From NCBI GenBank assembly GCA_958295815.1, contig OY282374.1, forward strand, positions 2,438,856 through 2,502,855: a DNA stretch of 64,000 bases. The letters run 5' to 3'. Shown here piece after piece: positions 8,536-17,422 of the stretch (the stretch's first letter is position 1; the number at the start of each line of letters is the position of its first letter). A program made the translations under genes and the position numbers. A model generated the notes under the pieces. That model searched no databases. It saw only the letters and a program-made list of their open reading frames with translations, and was not told the origin of the DNA. This DNA is from Candidatus Poribacteria bacterium (GTDB taxonomy: Bacteria > Poribacteria > WGA-4E > WGA-3G).

Positions 8536-10668
8536 CTATTCCATTGCCGAACGGAGCATCTTCACAATTTCCAGATGTCCCTTAGATTCTGCAAGTGCCA
8601 ACGCCGTATCTCCCTGCCTATTCTTTACGGTGGTATCGGCACGGTTTTCGAGCAGTAGGCGGACGATGTCTGGATGTCCTCGCCACGCTGCATACATCAG
8701 TGCTGTTTCACCAGTGCGATTTTGAGCGTTTACAGATGCACCTTTCTCAATCAACCGTCTGGTTATCTCCAGATTTCCTGTTTTGTGGATAATAAAGATT
8801 AAAGGCGTATTCCCCTTAGTATCTGTTATGTTCACTTCTGCCCCATTTTCAACCAGAAACATTACCACGTTCTCATATCCCTTTTCCGCCGCAATCTGTA
8901 GCGGAGTCCTACCCAGTGCATCTTTTACATTCACATCTGTGTTTGCACTACGAACCGCTGCAATATCACCTGTCCATACCCCTCTGAAAAGTGTCCCTTC
9001 AGGTGTATTTGAAAATTCGGCTATAATGTGCTCTTTGTTTACAGGTAAATTCTCAAACACTTGTACAACACCACTCTGCCATCGGATCTCAAGCCTATCA
9101 ACAGTGTCATGCTTTCCCAATCCAAAATGGAGTCGAGTGTCATGGCTGGAAAGATAACTTGCCCCTGGATTTACTTCTTGTATCTGTCTATGCTTGCCAG
9201 TTCTCAAAATAACGCGGGTTCCAATTCCATCGCGACTGCTTATAACGCCGACGGTTTTAAGGCTTATCCAATTATGTTCTGTTATGCTCTCGTTTCGTAA
9301 CAAGGTTACGGGACCGTTAGATTGTGTAACGATCAGATCTACGTCACCGTCATTATCATAATCACCAAAAAGCGCACCTCGACTCACCCCAGCCCGTTGA
9401 AAATACGCACCTGCTTTCGCTGATATTTCTTGGAAAGTGCTGTCCCCTCTATTACGAAAGAGTTGATCGGGTTGGCGATAGGTTAACACATCGTGTGTGT
9501 CTTCAATATTGTCGAGGATATGCCCATTGGCAATGAACAGGTCTCGCCAGCCATCGTTATCTGCATCGAAAAAGCCTGTACCGAATCCAACAGATAAGAA
9601 ACTCTCTTTACCGAGATGTGCCTCATAAATGACATCCGTAAAAGTGCCGTCCCCGTTGTTCCGATAGAGCGAATTGGTCTCATAAGATAGGTTCGTGACG
9701 AAAATATCGAGCCATCCGTCGCCGTTGTAATCGTCTGTAGCAACACCCATACCAGCTTGTGCTATACCGTCGAAACTGTAGGCACATCCGGCAAGCAGTG
9801 AAATTTCGCTGAATGTCCCATCCCCATTATTATAAAAAAAATCGTTTCGTGTATCATCATTTGCAACGTAGAGATCCGGGGCACCGTCGTTGTTGAAATC
9901 CGCTGAGACCACCCCTAACCCCTTTCCGTGAAACAAGCCACCAATACCGCCTACACCGGCTTCTTGACTAACATCCGTGAATGTACCGTTCCCGTTGTTG
10001 CGATAGAGCCTATCAGGCGCGCCTTCAAACAGAGATGGGTGGCAATATGTGTGCGTCTCACCTTCACCACATGGAAGGTAAGGCACATCCAGTGAATACA
10101 CAAGGTAGTTGGCGACAAACAGATCGAGGTGTCCATCTCGATTGTAATCGAGAAAAGTCGCGCTACTGCTCCAACCTGGGTCCCCAACACCAGCAAGACG
10201 TGTGACATCCGTAAACGTCCCGTCACCATTGTTGCGATAGAGAACATTCACACTGAAATTGGTTACGTAAAGATCTACATTGCCGTCGTTGTCGTAGTCA
10301 GCACAAGCCGCTCCTTGACCATAGTTGCCCTGGTTACCAACCCCGGCTGCTGTTGTGATGTCCGTGAAAGCACCATCTCTGTTGTTCCGATAGAGCGCGC
10401 TAACTGCCTGTTCCACTGAAGGTGATTTGTCCCAATAGCCACTGTTGACGAGATAGATATCAAGATAACCATCGTTGTCTGCATCAAAAAACGCACCGCC
10501 AGCACCGAGCGTCTCAGGTATATGATACGCCCCTTCAGCCCCGTTGATATGCTGAAAATTGATGCCTGACTCCTCAGTTACATCAACGAATTGAACTTCA
10601 GCAGATGTCAAGAGCGGCACAGTGTATGCGAGGAGTATTATGAAGATAAGTATGCTCTTATTTTTCAT
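8536..10668 (-). CDS. CRTAC-type FG-GAP/ASPIC-UnbV protein with C-terminal ankyrin repeats
   Basis: A 710-residue exported protein. After a signal peptide (MKNKSILIFIILLAYTVPLL..) come about seven FG-GAP/VCBS repeats with the calcium-binding pattern D-x-D-N-D-G (for example FFDADNDGYLDIYLVN and ADYDNDGNVDLYVTN), then an ASPIC/UnbV domain (IGTRVILRTGKHRQIQEVNPG, FGLGKHDTVDRLEIRWQSG) and finally four ankyrin repeats (LGRTPLQIAAEKG, KGNTPLIFI, TGETALMYAAWRGH, QGDTALALAESKGH). The first two parts form the usual CRTAC cell-surface protein; the added ankyrins are unusual. The ATG at 10668 overlaps the end of the upstream SUMF1-like gene by 11 bases, so translation is probably coupled. Extracellular or periplasmic scaffold is inferred. 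Confidence 0.88.
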   Translation of the reverse strand: MKNKSILIFIILLAYTVPLLTSAEVQFVDVTEESGINFQHINGAEGAYHIPETLGAGGAFFDADNDGYLDIYLVNSGYWDKSPSVEQAVSALYRNNRDGAFTDITTAAGVGNQGNYGQGAACADYDNDGNVDLYVTNFSVNVLYRNNGDGTFTDVTRLAGVGDPGWSSSATFLDYNRDGHLDLFVANYLVYSLDVPYLPCGEGETHTYCHPSLFEGAPDRLYRNNGNGTFTDVSQEAGVGGIGGLFHGKGLGVVSADFNNDGAPDLYVANDDTRNDFFYNNGDGTFSEISLLAGCAYSFDGIAQAGMGVATDDYNGDGWLDIFVTNLSYETNSLYRNNGDGTFTDVIYEAHLGKESFLSVGFGTGFFDADNDGWRDLFIANGHILDNIEDTHDVLTYRQPDQLFRNRGDSTFQEISAKAGAYFQRAGVSRGALFGDYDNDGDVDLIVTQSNGPVTLLRNESITEHNWISLKTVGVISSRDGIGTRVILRTGKHRQIQEVNPGASYLSSHDTRLHFGLGKHDTVDRLEIRWQSGVVQVFENLPVNKEHIIAEFSNTPEGTLFRGVWTGDIAAVRSANTDVNVKDALGRTPLQIAAEKGYENVVMFLVENGAEVNITDTKGNTPLIFIIHKTGNLEITRRLIEKGASVNAQNRTGETALMYAAWRGHPDIVRLLLENRADTTVKNRQGDTALALAESKGHLEIVKMLRSAME

Positions 10669-11491
10669 ACAAAGGCTCAGCATCTTTGGCGAGACGGAAT
10701 CCGATGAAACTGGTCCCTATTTCTGGATATTGACCGATCCGAGTTGAACATCTCGCCAGCATCTCAGCGTTTAGCCATGAACCGCCTCTCACGACGCGCC
10801 GACTCCCAACCGTAGGTCCTTTGGGATTCCGATCGGGACTATGATGGTAGTAGGTTTCTGAATACCAATCGTCTACCCACTCCCAGACATTGCCTGCCAT
10901 ATCATGGGCACCATAAGGACTCGTGCCAGTCGGATAAGATCCAACGGGTTGTAAATTCTCACCAGATGAATCTCGAACATTCGCATGCGTGGTTGTGCCT
11001 TTGATACGCTGTTTAAAAGTATTGCCCCAGGGCCACCGCCTTGCGTTCGTTCCACGTGCAGCTTTTTCCCACTCCGCTTCAGTTGGCAACCGCATCCCCC
11101 GCCACGCTGCATAAGCCGCAGCGGAATCCCACGAAACACCGATGACTGGGTGATTCGGTTTTGTTTTGGCAACACGGGGCCAAGTGCCAAACTCGCCGCC
11201 GTAACTGATAGGTGTGTGTTCACTGTCGGCGCCACCATGTTCAATCCAAAACCGGTGATACTCAGCGTTAGTTACCTCCGTCTTACCGATATGGTAGGCA
11301 TCCAGAAAAATTTCATGCACCGGTGCTTCGTTCGGCATGTCGCTATCGCTTCCCATAGTGAAGTTTCCAGCGGGAATTAGGCAAAAATCAGGTTCCGCAA
11401 ATACGTAAGGCAAGTTCCCGAAGAGAAGGGAAAAAATTAAGCACAATGTGGGTAAGATAGGTTTACTTAGATTCTGATACAAGTCGTTCAT
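10658..11491 (-). CDS. SUMF1/formylglycine-generating-enzyme-fold protein, exported
   Basis: A 277-residue protein with a signal peptide ending ..PYVFA and a full FGE-sulfatase domain: IPAGNFTMGSD, VTNAEYHRFW, HPVIGVSWDSAAAYAAWRG, RLPTEAEWEKAARG, WGNTF, GNVWEWVDDWY, VVRGGSW and GFRLAK. True formylglycine-generating enzymes use two cysteines near the C-terminal RGGS segment; here only one (RCSTR) is present, so it is probably not the sulfatase activator but a non-catalytic member of the fold. The start at 11491 overlaps the TPR gene upstream by 29 bases, and the CRTAC gene overlaps its end, giving a tightly coupled cluster. Confidence 0.85.
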   Translation of the reverse strand: MNDLYQNLSKPILPTLCLIFSLLFGNLPYVFAEPDFCLIPAGNFTMGSDSDMPNEAPVHEIFLDAYHIGKTEVTNAEYHRFWIEHGGADSEHTPISYGGEFGTWPRVAKTKPNHPVIGVSWDSAAAYAAWRGMRLPTEAEWEKAARGTNARRWPWGNTFKQRIKGTTTHANVRDSSGENLQPVGSYPTGTSPYGAHDMAGNVWEWVDDWYSETYYHHSPDRNPKGPTVGSRRVVRGGSWLNAEMLARCSTRIGQYPEIGTSFIGFRLAKDAEPLYEK

Positions 11492-12623
11492 ATTCTCGAT
11501 AGATTTTCTCGGCTTCTGTCTGTGCCCCGGAGCGTTCATAAGCTTTAGAGAGGTTCAGATAAAAACGGGGTTCGGACGGTTCTAAACGGATAGCGGACTG
11601 GTACTGATGAATCGCTTCAGGATACTGTTCTAACATCAAATAAGTGCCCGCTAAACTGTTCCGGTAGGTTGCAACATTAGGTTTCTGCTGAATCACCTTC
11701 TGGTACATCACCGCTGCCTGCTTGTAATTCTGACCTTGAAAGTGAGCATAGCCGAGCACTTCATAGCCTCGGCTCTCTTGTGGGTCAAGCGTGACGTAAC
11801 GCTCCAATGATTGCGTCGCCTCATCCCAAAGTTGTCGCTTCAGTTGGAGTCTGCCGAGTCGATACCACGCCTCGGCATTGTTCGGAACTTGACGCACAAA
11901 TCGTTCGAGATGCGTCAATTGCTCTTCCTCAATAGAAAGCGTTTCAAACCGCCGTAAATTTTTTTGCGCTGCCTCTATCTCTCCGATACGTCGATAGGCA
12001 GTACCTAAACCAAAATGCGCTTTCGCATGGAACGGATCGATTTCGATGAGTTTCTGCAGTGTGTCAATGGCGGATGTCCACGCCTCTTTTTGAAGGAACG
12101 CCGTCCCGAGGGTATAGTGTGCTGTTTGTGAGGTAGGATTTAATTCAATAGCCTGCTGAAGTTCACGTATCGCAGCGTCAGTTTGGTTTTCACGGAAACA
12201 GGCGATGCCTAACAAAATACGTGCACGGGCATGTTTGGCATCCATCGCTATCGCTTTTTGTAGCGCAGCTTTCGCTTTTGCTATATCTCCTAACTGAATT
12301 AACAAGACATCACCGAGTTCACAATATGCTTCTATGTATTTTTTATCCGCTATAGTGGAGCGTTGAAACGCTTCGGCTGCGTCGTGAAATTGCTCGAATC
12401 CGTTATAAATTAGTCCCAAGACACAATAAGCATCCGCTAACGACGCATCTAAGGCAACAGCTTCCTCTAAAGCAGCTTGCGCTTTTTTTTGTTCTCCGTA
12501 TGTGAGTGCGCGTAACCCTACATCATACAACCGTGCGGCTTCAGGGTTATATCTTGGTGCTGCAGTTGTGAACGAGGTTTGTAATAAAATGAGGAGCGCG
12601 AGGATGTATTTGAAGGGTGTCAT
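11463..12623 (-). CDS. TPR-repeat protein, exported
   Basis: A 386-residue protein with a signal peptide (MTPFKYILALLILLQTS..) and around ten tetratricopeptide repeats, e.g. ADAYCVLGLIYNGFEQFHDA, AHYTLGTAFLQKEAW, AHFGLGTAYRRIGE, AEAWYRLGRLQLKRQLW and PRFYLNLSKAYERSG. It should act as a periplasmic or surface protein-binding scaffold. First gene of the minus-strand cluster TPR, SUMF1-like, CRTAC-ankyrin, DUF6785. No good ribosome-binding site is seen before the ATG. Confidence 0.88.
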   Translation of the reverse strand: MTPFKYILALLILLQTSFTTAAPRYNPEAARLYDVGLRALTYGEQKKAQAALEEAVALDASLADAYCVLGLIYNGFEQFHDAAEAFQRSTIADKKYIEAYCELGDVLLIQLGDIAKAKAALQKAIAMDAKHARARILLGIACFRENQTDAAIRELQQAIELNPTSQTAHYTLGTAFLQKEAWTSAIDTLQKLIEIDPFHAKAHFGLGTAYRRIGEIEAAQKNLRRFETLSIEEEQLTHLERFVRQVPNNAEAWYRLGRLQLKRQLWDEATQSLERYVTLDPQESRGYEVLGYAHFQGQNYKQAAVMYQKVIQQKPNVATYRNSLAGTYLMLEQYPEAIHQYQSAIRLEPSEPRFYLNLSKAYERSGAQTEAEKIYREYERLVSESK

Positions 12624-12648
12624 GGGCTAAGGAGAATAGTGTGTGGAC

Positions 12649-12670
12649 GGGCGAAGTTATAACTCCGCCC
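12649..12670 (-). terminator. hairpin downstream of the LamG gene
   Basis: GGGCGGAGTT and AACTTCGCCC pair almost perfectly (minus-strand reading) just after the LamG stop. No T-run follows, so it is a weak terminator or processing hairpin. Confidence 0.45.
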
Positions 12671-12690
12671 GTTACAGTTATAGTGCGCAA

Positions 12691-13497
12691 TTATTGTGAC
12701 TTAATGGTTGCCCATGTTGTCGTTAAACGTCCTTGTGGGGAGACAGGGGTTAATCCGAGCACAGAACCGATTCCATCATTCATTAAGGTTTGGATATCGG
12801 CTTGTTCAAGCGGTACATTGAAAACCGCGATCTCGTCCATTAATCCCAGTGCTTGTCTCTGAGTCGGCGTTCCACCTAAATGAACATCAACACCTACCAC
12901 ACCAAAAACGCCGGTTGTAGCATGTTCAGCGTCAACTTCACCGTCAATATAAAGGATTTTTTCCGCACCGTCATAAGTGAAAGCAAGATGATGCCACTCA
13001 TCGTCATTGACAGCAGTAGGTCCGAAGAGCCAGGACGGATTGAGTTCACCACTACCCACTTCGACTTTCCCTTGGTTCCCTCCTCTGCCGGGACCAAAGA
13101 CGTTCAAAATATTATTCCAACCTGTCGTAAAGGCAATAACCATGTGGTCATCGGCACAACACCCACCGTGTGGGTCGCCTTTCCTTTGCAGTTTCACCCA
13201 GGCGACACCGGTGTACTCTTCAGCGGTGCTATCTAAACTGGCTGAGCTTCCTATATTGGCATAGTCATCGTCACCGTCAAGGCTCAAAGCCCCTCCCCAT
13301 TTGCCGCCGTCGGTAACCTCTGCACCGTTTATAAGTTCACCATCATTTCCATTGCTACTCGAATCGCTGACATCACCGTCGTCAAAGAGCCAAACGCCAA
13401 TAGCGGTCCCACTATCAATCACTGCGAAACTGTGAAGTGGAATGAGTGCTGCTCCCAACACAGTCAGGACGAATAGCATTTTCCAATTCTTTATCAT
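12691..13497 (-). CDS. secreted LamG/concanavalin-A-like lectin-domain protein
   Basis: A 268-residue protein with signal peptide (MIKNWKMLFVLTVLGAALIPLHSFA) and one LamG-type jelly-roll domain: GVWLFDDGDVSDSSSNGNDG, GGALSLDGDDDYANIG, DEWHHLAFTYDGAEKILYIDG and ALGLMDEIAVFNVPL. Such domains bind carbohydrates or proteins outside the cell. After the domain is a short linker and the tail LTTTWATIKSQ, which matches the C-termini of the two PD40 proteins in this window (13824 and 27390) despite no other relationship. Behind GGGAG; monocistronic. Confidence 0.85.
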   Translation of the reverse strand: MIKNWKMLFVLTVLGAALIPLHSFAVIDSGTAIGVWLFDDGDVSDSSSNGNDGELINGAEVTDGGKWGGALSLDGDDDYANIGSSASLDSTAEEYTGVAWVKLQRKGDPHGGCCADDHMVIAFTTGWNNILNVFGPGRGGNQGKVEVGSGELNPSWLFGPTAVNDDEWHHLAFTYDGAEKILYIDGEVDAEHATTGVFGVVGVDVHLGGTPTQRQALGLMDEIAVFNVPLEQADIQTLMNDGIGSVLGLTPVSPQGRLTTTWATIKSQ

Positions 13498-13823
13498 CTT
13501 TATAAGTCTCCCGTATAGGATTTATGTAAATTACCTGAACACATTTTTCCCATCAGACCTGTACGAGACAGGCACAACCAATTTAGCACAAGAATCCAGC
13601 AAAGTCAAACTATTTTTTCTTTTGTATGAGGGAACTCTGATTCCAGACTTGCGGTCTTTGTAAATTATAAAATGCACTCTTTCCCAACCAAAATTGTGTC
13701 TTTAACCATAACAGTTAGAAAATGCTAAAATCATTTACGCTTCCAGTATACCTTCGTGTCTGGTATACTCTTTGCGAAGAAGCCTAACCTTATGAAAATC
13801 TCAAATTCAACAGGAACAATATC
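13498..13823. other. intergenic region between divergent secreted-protein genes
   Basis: Holds a type-B dispersed repeat at 13624-13654 and AT-rich DNA. A TATACT at 13764-13769 could be a -10 element for the rightward PD40 gene, but no matching -35 is seen. No gene is recognised. Confidence 0.5.
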
Positions 13824-14747
13824 ATGAAGACTAAACTTTTCCTTCTGCTGTGTTGTGCCAGTTTCGCACTGTTCATCAGCAGCACATATACACAAGCACA
13901 AGCCCCGAAAACACCTAAAATCGTGTTTGAATCATGGCGTGATGGCAATGGGGAAATTTACATCATGAACGCCGATGGTAGTAATCAAAAGAACTTAACC
14001 CGGAGCAATGCGCGAGATGGTTCTCCAGCTTGGTCTCCGACAGGCAGGCATATCGCTTTTCACTCTGATAGAGATGGCATACGTGATATCTACATCATGG
14101 ATCCTGATGGGAAAAATGTCCGGAAGGTCCTGAAGAATTTAACCTATAGAGAATACCCTACCTGGTCACCAGATGGAAAAATGCTTGCCTACACACGGTC
14201 AGAAGATTGGTCGATATGCATCGCTGATATAGAAAAACGTACAGAAGAAAGTGTGGTGCCTACAAACATAGTTGGTGGATTTTCGGACTGGTCGCCCAAC
14301 GGCTCAGAGATAGTTTTTATTTTTTCGTCACCCAGTGACTACCGTATACGCATTATCAATATAAAAACGCGTAAACAGACAGAACTCCCACTTCCCCCGA
14401 ATATCCCGCCTCCGCATGAGCAACCGAGATTTTTTCATTTTCCTTCATGGTCTCCAGCTGGCGATAAAATTGCTTTTTCTTGGTGGAAGGAAGGTATTCA
14501 TATTATGAATCGAGACGGGAAAAAAGTAACAAAAATCGCCTCAGGTGCTTATCCTTGTTGGTCTCCACAAGGCGACCAACTCCTTTACGCTTCAGATAAA
14601 AATATCTTCAGGATTGATATTAGTAGCGGCAGCAAAAAACTATTAGCACGTGATGGATTTGATGCAGATTGGTTCGACCCAGCATCGCTATCTGTTGAAC
14701 CCAGCGCAGATTTACTAACGACCCAGTGGGGCAAATTAAAACAGTGA
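13824..14747 (+). CDS. secreted TolB-like PD40 beta-propeller protein
   Basis: A 307-residue protein with a signal peptide ending ..STYTQAQA and five or so WD40-like PD40 repeats as in TolB: IVFESWRDGNGEIYIMNADG, PAWSPTGRHIAFHSDRDG, YPTWSPDGKMLAYTRSED, FSDWSPNGSEIVFIF, FPSWSPAGDKIAFSW, YPCWSPQGDQLLYAS. It lacks the N-terminal TolB domain, so it is not the Tol-Pal protein but a free periplasmic propeller. The tail LLTTQWGKLKQ is shared with the LamG protein upstream and the paralogue at 27390-28307. Confidence 0.85.
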   Translation: MKTKLFLLLCCASFALFISSTYTQAQAPKTPKIVFESWRDGNGEIYIMNADGSNQKNLTRSNARDGSPAWSPTGRHIAFHSDRDGIRDIYIMDPDGKNVRKVLKNLTYREYPTWSPDGKMLAYTRSEDWSICIADIEKRTEESVVPTNIVGGFSDWSPNGSEIVFIFSSPSDYRIRIINIKTRKQTELPLPPNIPPPHEQPRFFHFPSWSPAGDKIAFSWWKEGIHIMNRDGKKVTKIASGAYPCWSPQGDQLLYASDKNIFRIDISSGSKKLLARDGFDADWFDPASLSVEPSADLLTTQWGKLKQ

Positions 14748-14777
14748 TAAATGACCATTATCCTATCCACAGAAGCC

Positions 14778-14806
14778 TTGATCTAAACTCCCAAAAGCGG
14801 TATAAT
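14778..14806 (+). promoter_or_regulatory. sigma-70-type promoter of the dehydrogenase gene
   Basis: TTGATC at 14778-14783, a 17-bp spacer and a perfect TATAAT at 14801-14806, ending 28 bases before the ATG at 14835. Confidence 0.7.
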
Positions 14807-14834
14807 GCCTTATACGACAAGAAGGGAGATTGCC

Positions 14835-15848
14835 ATGAAAGTTGTAGCAAAATTCGGACCCGAAAGTGCGGGTTTAATTGACAAACCAGATCCTGTTGCT
14901 AAGGGTGAATTCGTTGTTGTCAAAATTCATTCAGCACCTTTGTGTACAGAATACAAAGCTTTTAAAAATGACGGCAAAAGCGACAGCTTCGGACACGAAG
15001 CCGCTGGTGAAGTGGTGGAAATCGCACAGAAAGGCACTGTCAAGGTAGGAGACCGCGTCGTCGTGATGCCGCACTTCCCTTGTGGAAAGTGTTATCTCTG
15101 CTTAGAAGGCGAGTATGCCCATTGTGAGAACGATAATCAACCCCCAAACGTTCCCGAACAGACGGGTGTGACAGCGACTATGGCGCAGTACATCCTTAAA
15201 CAGGATTGGCAGCTTGTACCAATTCCAGAGGGTATTTCCTATCATCACGCTGGAATGGCGTGTTGTGGACTTGGATCGACGTTTAATGCAATGCGGTTAA
15301 TGAACGTCAACGCCCTTGATACCGTACTAATCACGGGACTGGGACCTATCGGGCTTGGGGGTGTTATTAATGCTGTGTATAGAGGTGCTCACGTCATCGC
15401 TGTTGAAAGCCACCCGTATCGCGCATCCTTGGCGAAAAAACTCGGTGCAGCAGAAGTCGTCAATCCACAAGATGCGGATGTCGCCGATCAGATTCGGGAT
15501 TTGACCGGTGGCAGAGGTCCAGATAAAGGGATCGAATGCTCAGCAGCTTCCGCAGCAGTCCGATTATTGATTGACGTCACACGTCCGAAAGGACATATCG
15601 CATTGATTGGCGGAATTCGTGAAGTGGAAATTCAGGGCGGCAATATTATCAATAAAGGCTTGACATTACACGGCACGCGGCATTACCACCTCGCAGGTAC
15701 ACCTGCAATGATGCAGATGATTACGCAGATACCGGAGCAGTTAGATACATTCATCACGCACACCTTCGCTATGAGCCAGATTCAGGAAGCGTGGGCATTG
15801 CAGTGTACACATGATTGCGGGAAAGTTGTCCTCGACGCTTGGGAATAA
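14835..15848 (+). CDS. zinc-dependent MDR-family alcohol/polyol dehydrogenase
   Basis: A 337-residue medium-chain dehydrogenase. It has the catalytic-zinc cysteine (APLCTEYK), the GHEAAGE histidine-glutamate, the structural-zinc lobe C-G-K-C-Y-L-C-x7-C and the NAD(P)-binding GLGPIGLGGVINA of the Rossmann domain. The reaction is oxidation of an alcohol or sugar with NAD(P). The ATG at 14835 is chosen because AAGGGAG lies just upstream and the preceding in-frame codons overlap the promoter. A Gfo/Idh/MocA dehydrogenase follows 35 bases later, as also seen for the divergent pair at 19464/20674; both pairs suggest sugar or cyclitol catabolism. Confidence 0.88.
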   Translation: MKVVAKFGPESAGLIDKPDPVAKGEFVVVKIHSAPLCTEYKAFKNDGKSDSFGHEAAGEVVEIAQKGTVKVGDRVVVMPHFPCGKCYLCLEGEYAHCENDNQPPNVPEQTGVTATMAQYILKQDWQLVPIPEGISYHHAGMACCGLGSTFNAMRLMNVNALDTVLITGLGPIGLGGVINAVYRGAHVIAVESHPYRASLAKKLGAAEVVNPQDADVADQIRDLTGGRGPDKGIECSAASAAVRLLIDVTRPKGHIALIGGIREVEIQGGNIINKGLTLHGTRHYHLAGTPAMMQMITQIPEQLDTFITHTFAMSQIQEAWALQCTHDCGKVVLDAWE

Positions 15849-15883
15849 AATTACCCGACCTGCTTCACCGAAAGGAGATCGCT

Positions 15884-16924
15884 ATGAACGCTAATACAAA
15901 CAACATGCCGCTCTCAACGCCTCTTGATATTCGTCGTGGTATTACAGACGCAGCAGATGTCGCTTTTCCGTTACGTTGGGGAATCCTCGGTGCCGGTAAT
16001 ATTTCAGGGATGTGGGTAGAGGCTTTACACGCTTGCGAAGGGGCAACTGTGTCTGCTGTGGCAGCACGAGATATTGCCAGAGCAAAAGAATTCGCGAGAA
16101 AGTACGGAGTCGCCACGGCGTACGGTGACTATCGGGAAATGGTTGCAGCCGACGATGTAGATATTGTATACATCGGCACGATTAACCCTTTACACAAGGA
16201 GCACACACTTCTCGCTATTGAGGCAGGCAAGCATGTACTCTGTGAGAAACCTCTCACTGTGAACCTATCCGATGCCCAAGAGATGTATGCTGCTGCCGAA
16301 GAGAAAGATGTGATGATGCAGGACGGCATGTGGACCCGTTTTTTCCCGGCTGTAGAACATGCCCGCGCTGCAATTGAGGCAGGCACTATCGGGGAGGTCG
16401 TGCTAACGCAATCCGATTTCTTCGACCCGATCTATACCATTCAAGCAGCACCCCTCGCCTTCGGTGCGTCGGCAGTGCCGATAGGTGTCATTGCCACGGG
16501 CAATCGTGCTGGTGGTGCAATTGTGGATTACGGCGACGACAAATATGCTGTATTCACATTTCCGCCTCGCAACTCCGAACTTCCAGAAGTGACGGAACTC
16601 GTCGGCACAGAAGGACGCATCACGCTTGAACGACCCGCACACTGCCCAACGCGTATCTCTATCCGAATCCCACCGCCGAATGCTGTGCCTTCGCAATACA
16701 GAACTAAGAATGCCCCCGCACCGCTCCACTACTACGATTATCCACTACCGGGATCCGTAGCAATGACGAGATCTTCCCCCAATCAGCACGGATTTCTCTA
16801 TCAAGCCGAAGCTGTCCATCGTTGTCTCGCTGCTGGCTTACGTCAATGTCCGCAATACGACAAAGAAGAGTCGTTGCATGCAATGAACGTCCTAACGGAA
16901 ATTTACAAGGCAAGACAAGCATAG
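15884..16924 (+). CDS. Gfo/Idh/MocA-family oxidoreductase
   Basis: A 346-residue protein with an N-terminal Rossmann fold (WGILGAGNISGMWVEAL), the family motif VLCEKPLTVNLSDAQEM with the conserved E-K-P lysine, and a C-terminal alpha/beta domain (GGAIVDYGDDKYAVF). Members oxidise or reduce sugars, inositols or dihydrodiols with NAD(P). Behind AAGGAG and co-directional with the zinc dehydrogenase upstream. Substrate unknown. Confidence 0.88.
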   Translation: MNANTNNMPLSTPLDIRRGITDAADVAFPLRWGILGAGNISGMWVEALHACEGATVSAVAARDIARAKEFARKYGVATAYGDYREMVAADDVDIVYIGTINPLHKEHTLLAIEAGKHVLCEKPLTVNLSDAQEMYAAAEEKDVMMQDGMWTRFFPAVEHARAAIEAGTIGEVVLTQSDFFDPIYTIQAAPLAFGASAVPIGVIATGNRAGGAIVDYGDDKYAVFTFPPRNSELPEVTELVGTEGRITLERPAHCPTRISIRIPPPNAVPSQYRTKNAPAPLHYYDYPLPGSVAMTRSSPNQHGFLYQAEAVHRCLAAGLRQCPQYDKEESLHAMNVLTEIYKARQA

Positions 16925-16999
16925 TTTCGCTACCCCCTCACCAATTTTATACGCCAGTCTTAACCTGCAGTCAATAGCAAATTTAGTATAAAAAATCTC

Positions 17000-17028
17000 T
17001 TGACATTTTTGCACATTTTACGCATACT
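17000..17028 (+). promoter_or_regulatory. sigma-70-type promoter of the small antitoxin-like gene
   Basis: Perfect TTGACA at 17000-17005, 17-bp spacer, CATACT at 17023-17028, followed after about 85 bases by an AGGAGG-preceded ATG. Confidence 0.65.
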
Positions 17029-17113
17029 AAAGTTATACAAAATTAACCGGATTTACGACGTTTTCCTTTTCGCTCTCTTTTCCAATGAGCGATATGTTTA
17101 TAGGAGGTGTGCT

Positions 17114-17326
17114 ATGTCTAAGATTGTTGAAGCGACGATTGATGAACAGAACAATGTGAAACCGATTAGACCGATCCGATTGTCGAAACACAGACGAGCA
17201 TTTGCGGCAATTTTTAGCGAGGAACTCCGAGTTCCTGAAATTGCGCTGCTCAGTGAAGCCGCGTTTCTCCAAGACTGGGATCTTTCAGAAGAAGATGCTA
17301 CAGGGGAACACCTCCAGCCGGAGTAA
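17114..17326 (+). CDS. small antitoxin-like protein (orphan)
   Basis: A 70-residue protein starting at an ATG behind AGGAGG. The layout MSKIVEATIDEQNNVKPIRP, then a basic stretch (LSKHRRAFAAIF), then ..EIALLSEAAFLQDWDLSEED.. is the form of small prevent-host-death/DUF104-like proteins that commonly pair with PIN-type toxins: a beta-strand DNA-binding head and an acidic tail ending in an A-L-L-S-E-x-A-L-x-x-D-W element. No toxin gene follows; the next gene is a sulfatase. It may be an orphan or a regulator of other loci. Function inferred from form only. Confidence 0.65.
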   Translation: MSKIVEATIDEQNNVKPIRPIRLSKHRRAFAAIFSEELRVPEIALLSEAAFLQDWDLSEEDATGEHLQPE

Positions 17327-17379
17327 CTACTGCTTTTCAACAGAAGTTTTTGATAAATAAAGAAACATTTTTCTGAATC

Positions 17380-17398
17380 GGCGCGCTATATGCGCGCC
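17380..17398 (+). terminator. GC-rich hairpin, possible terminator
   Basis: GGCGCGC, loop TATAT, GCGCGCC, located between the antitoxin-like gene and the sulfatase start; only a short TACTTT follows, so termination would be weak. Confidence 0.4.
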
Positions 17399-17422
17399 TA
17401 CTTTATATCTAAGGATTATTAC

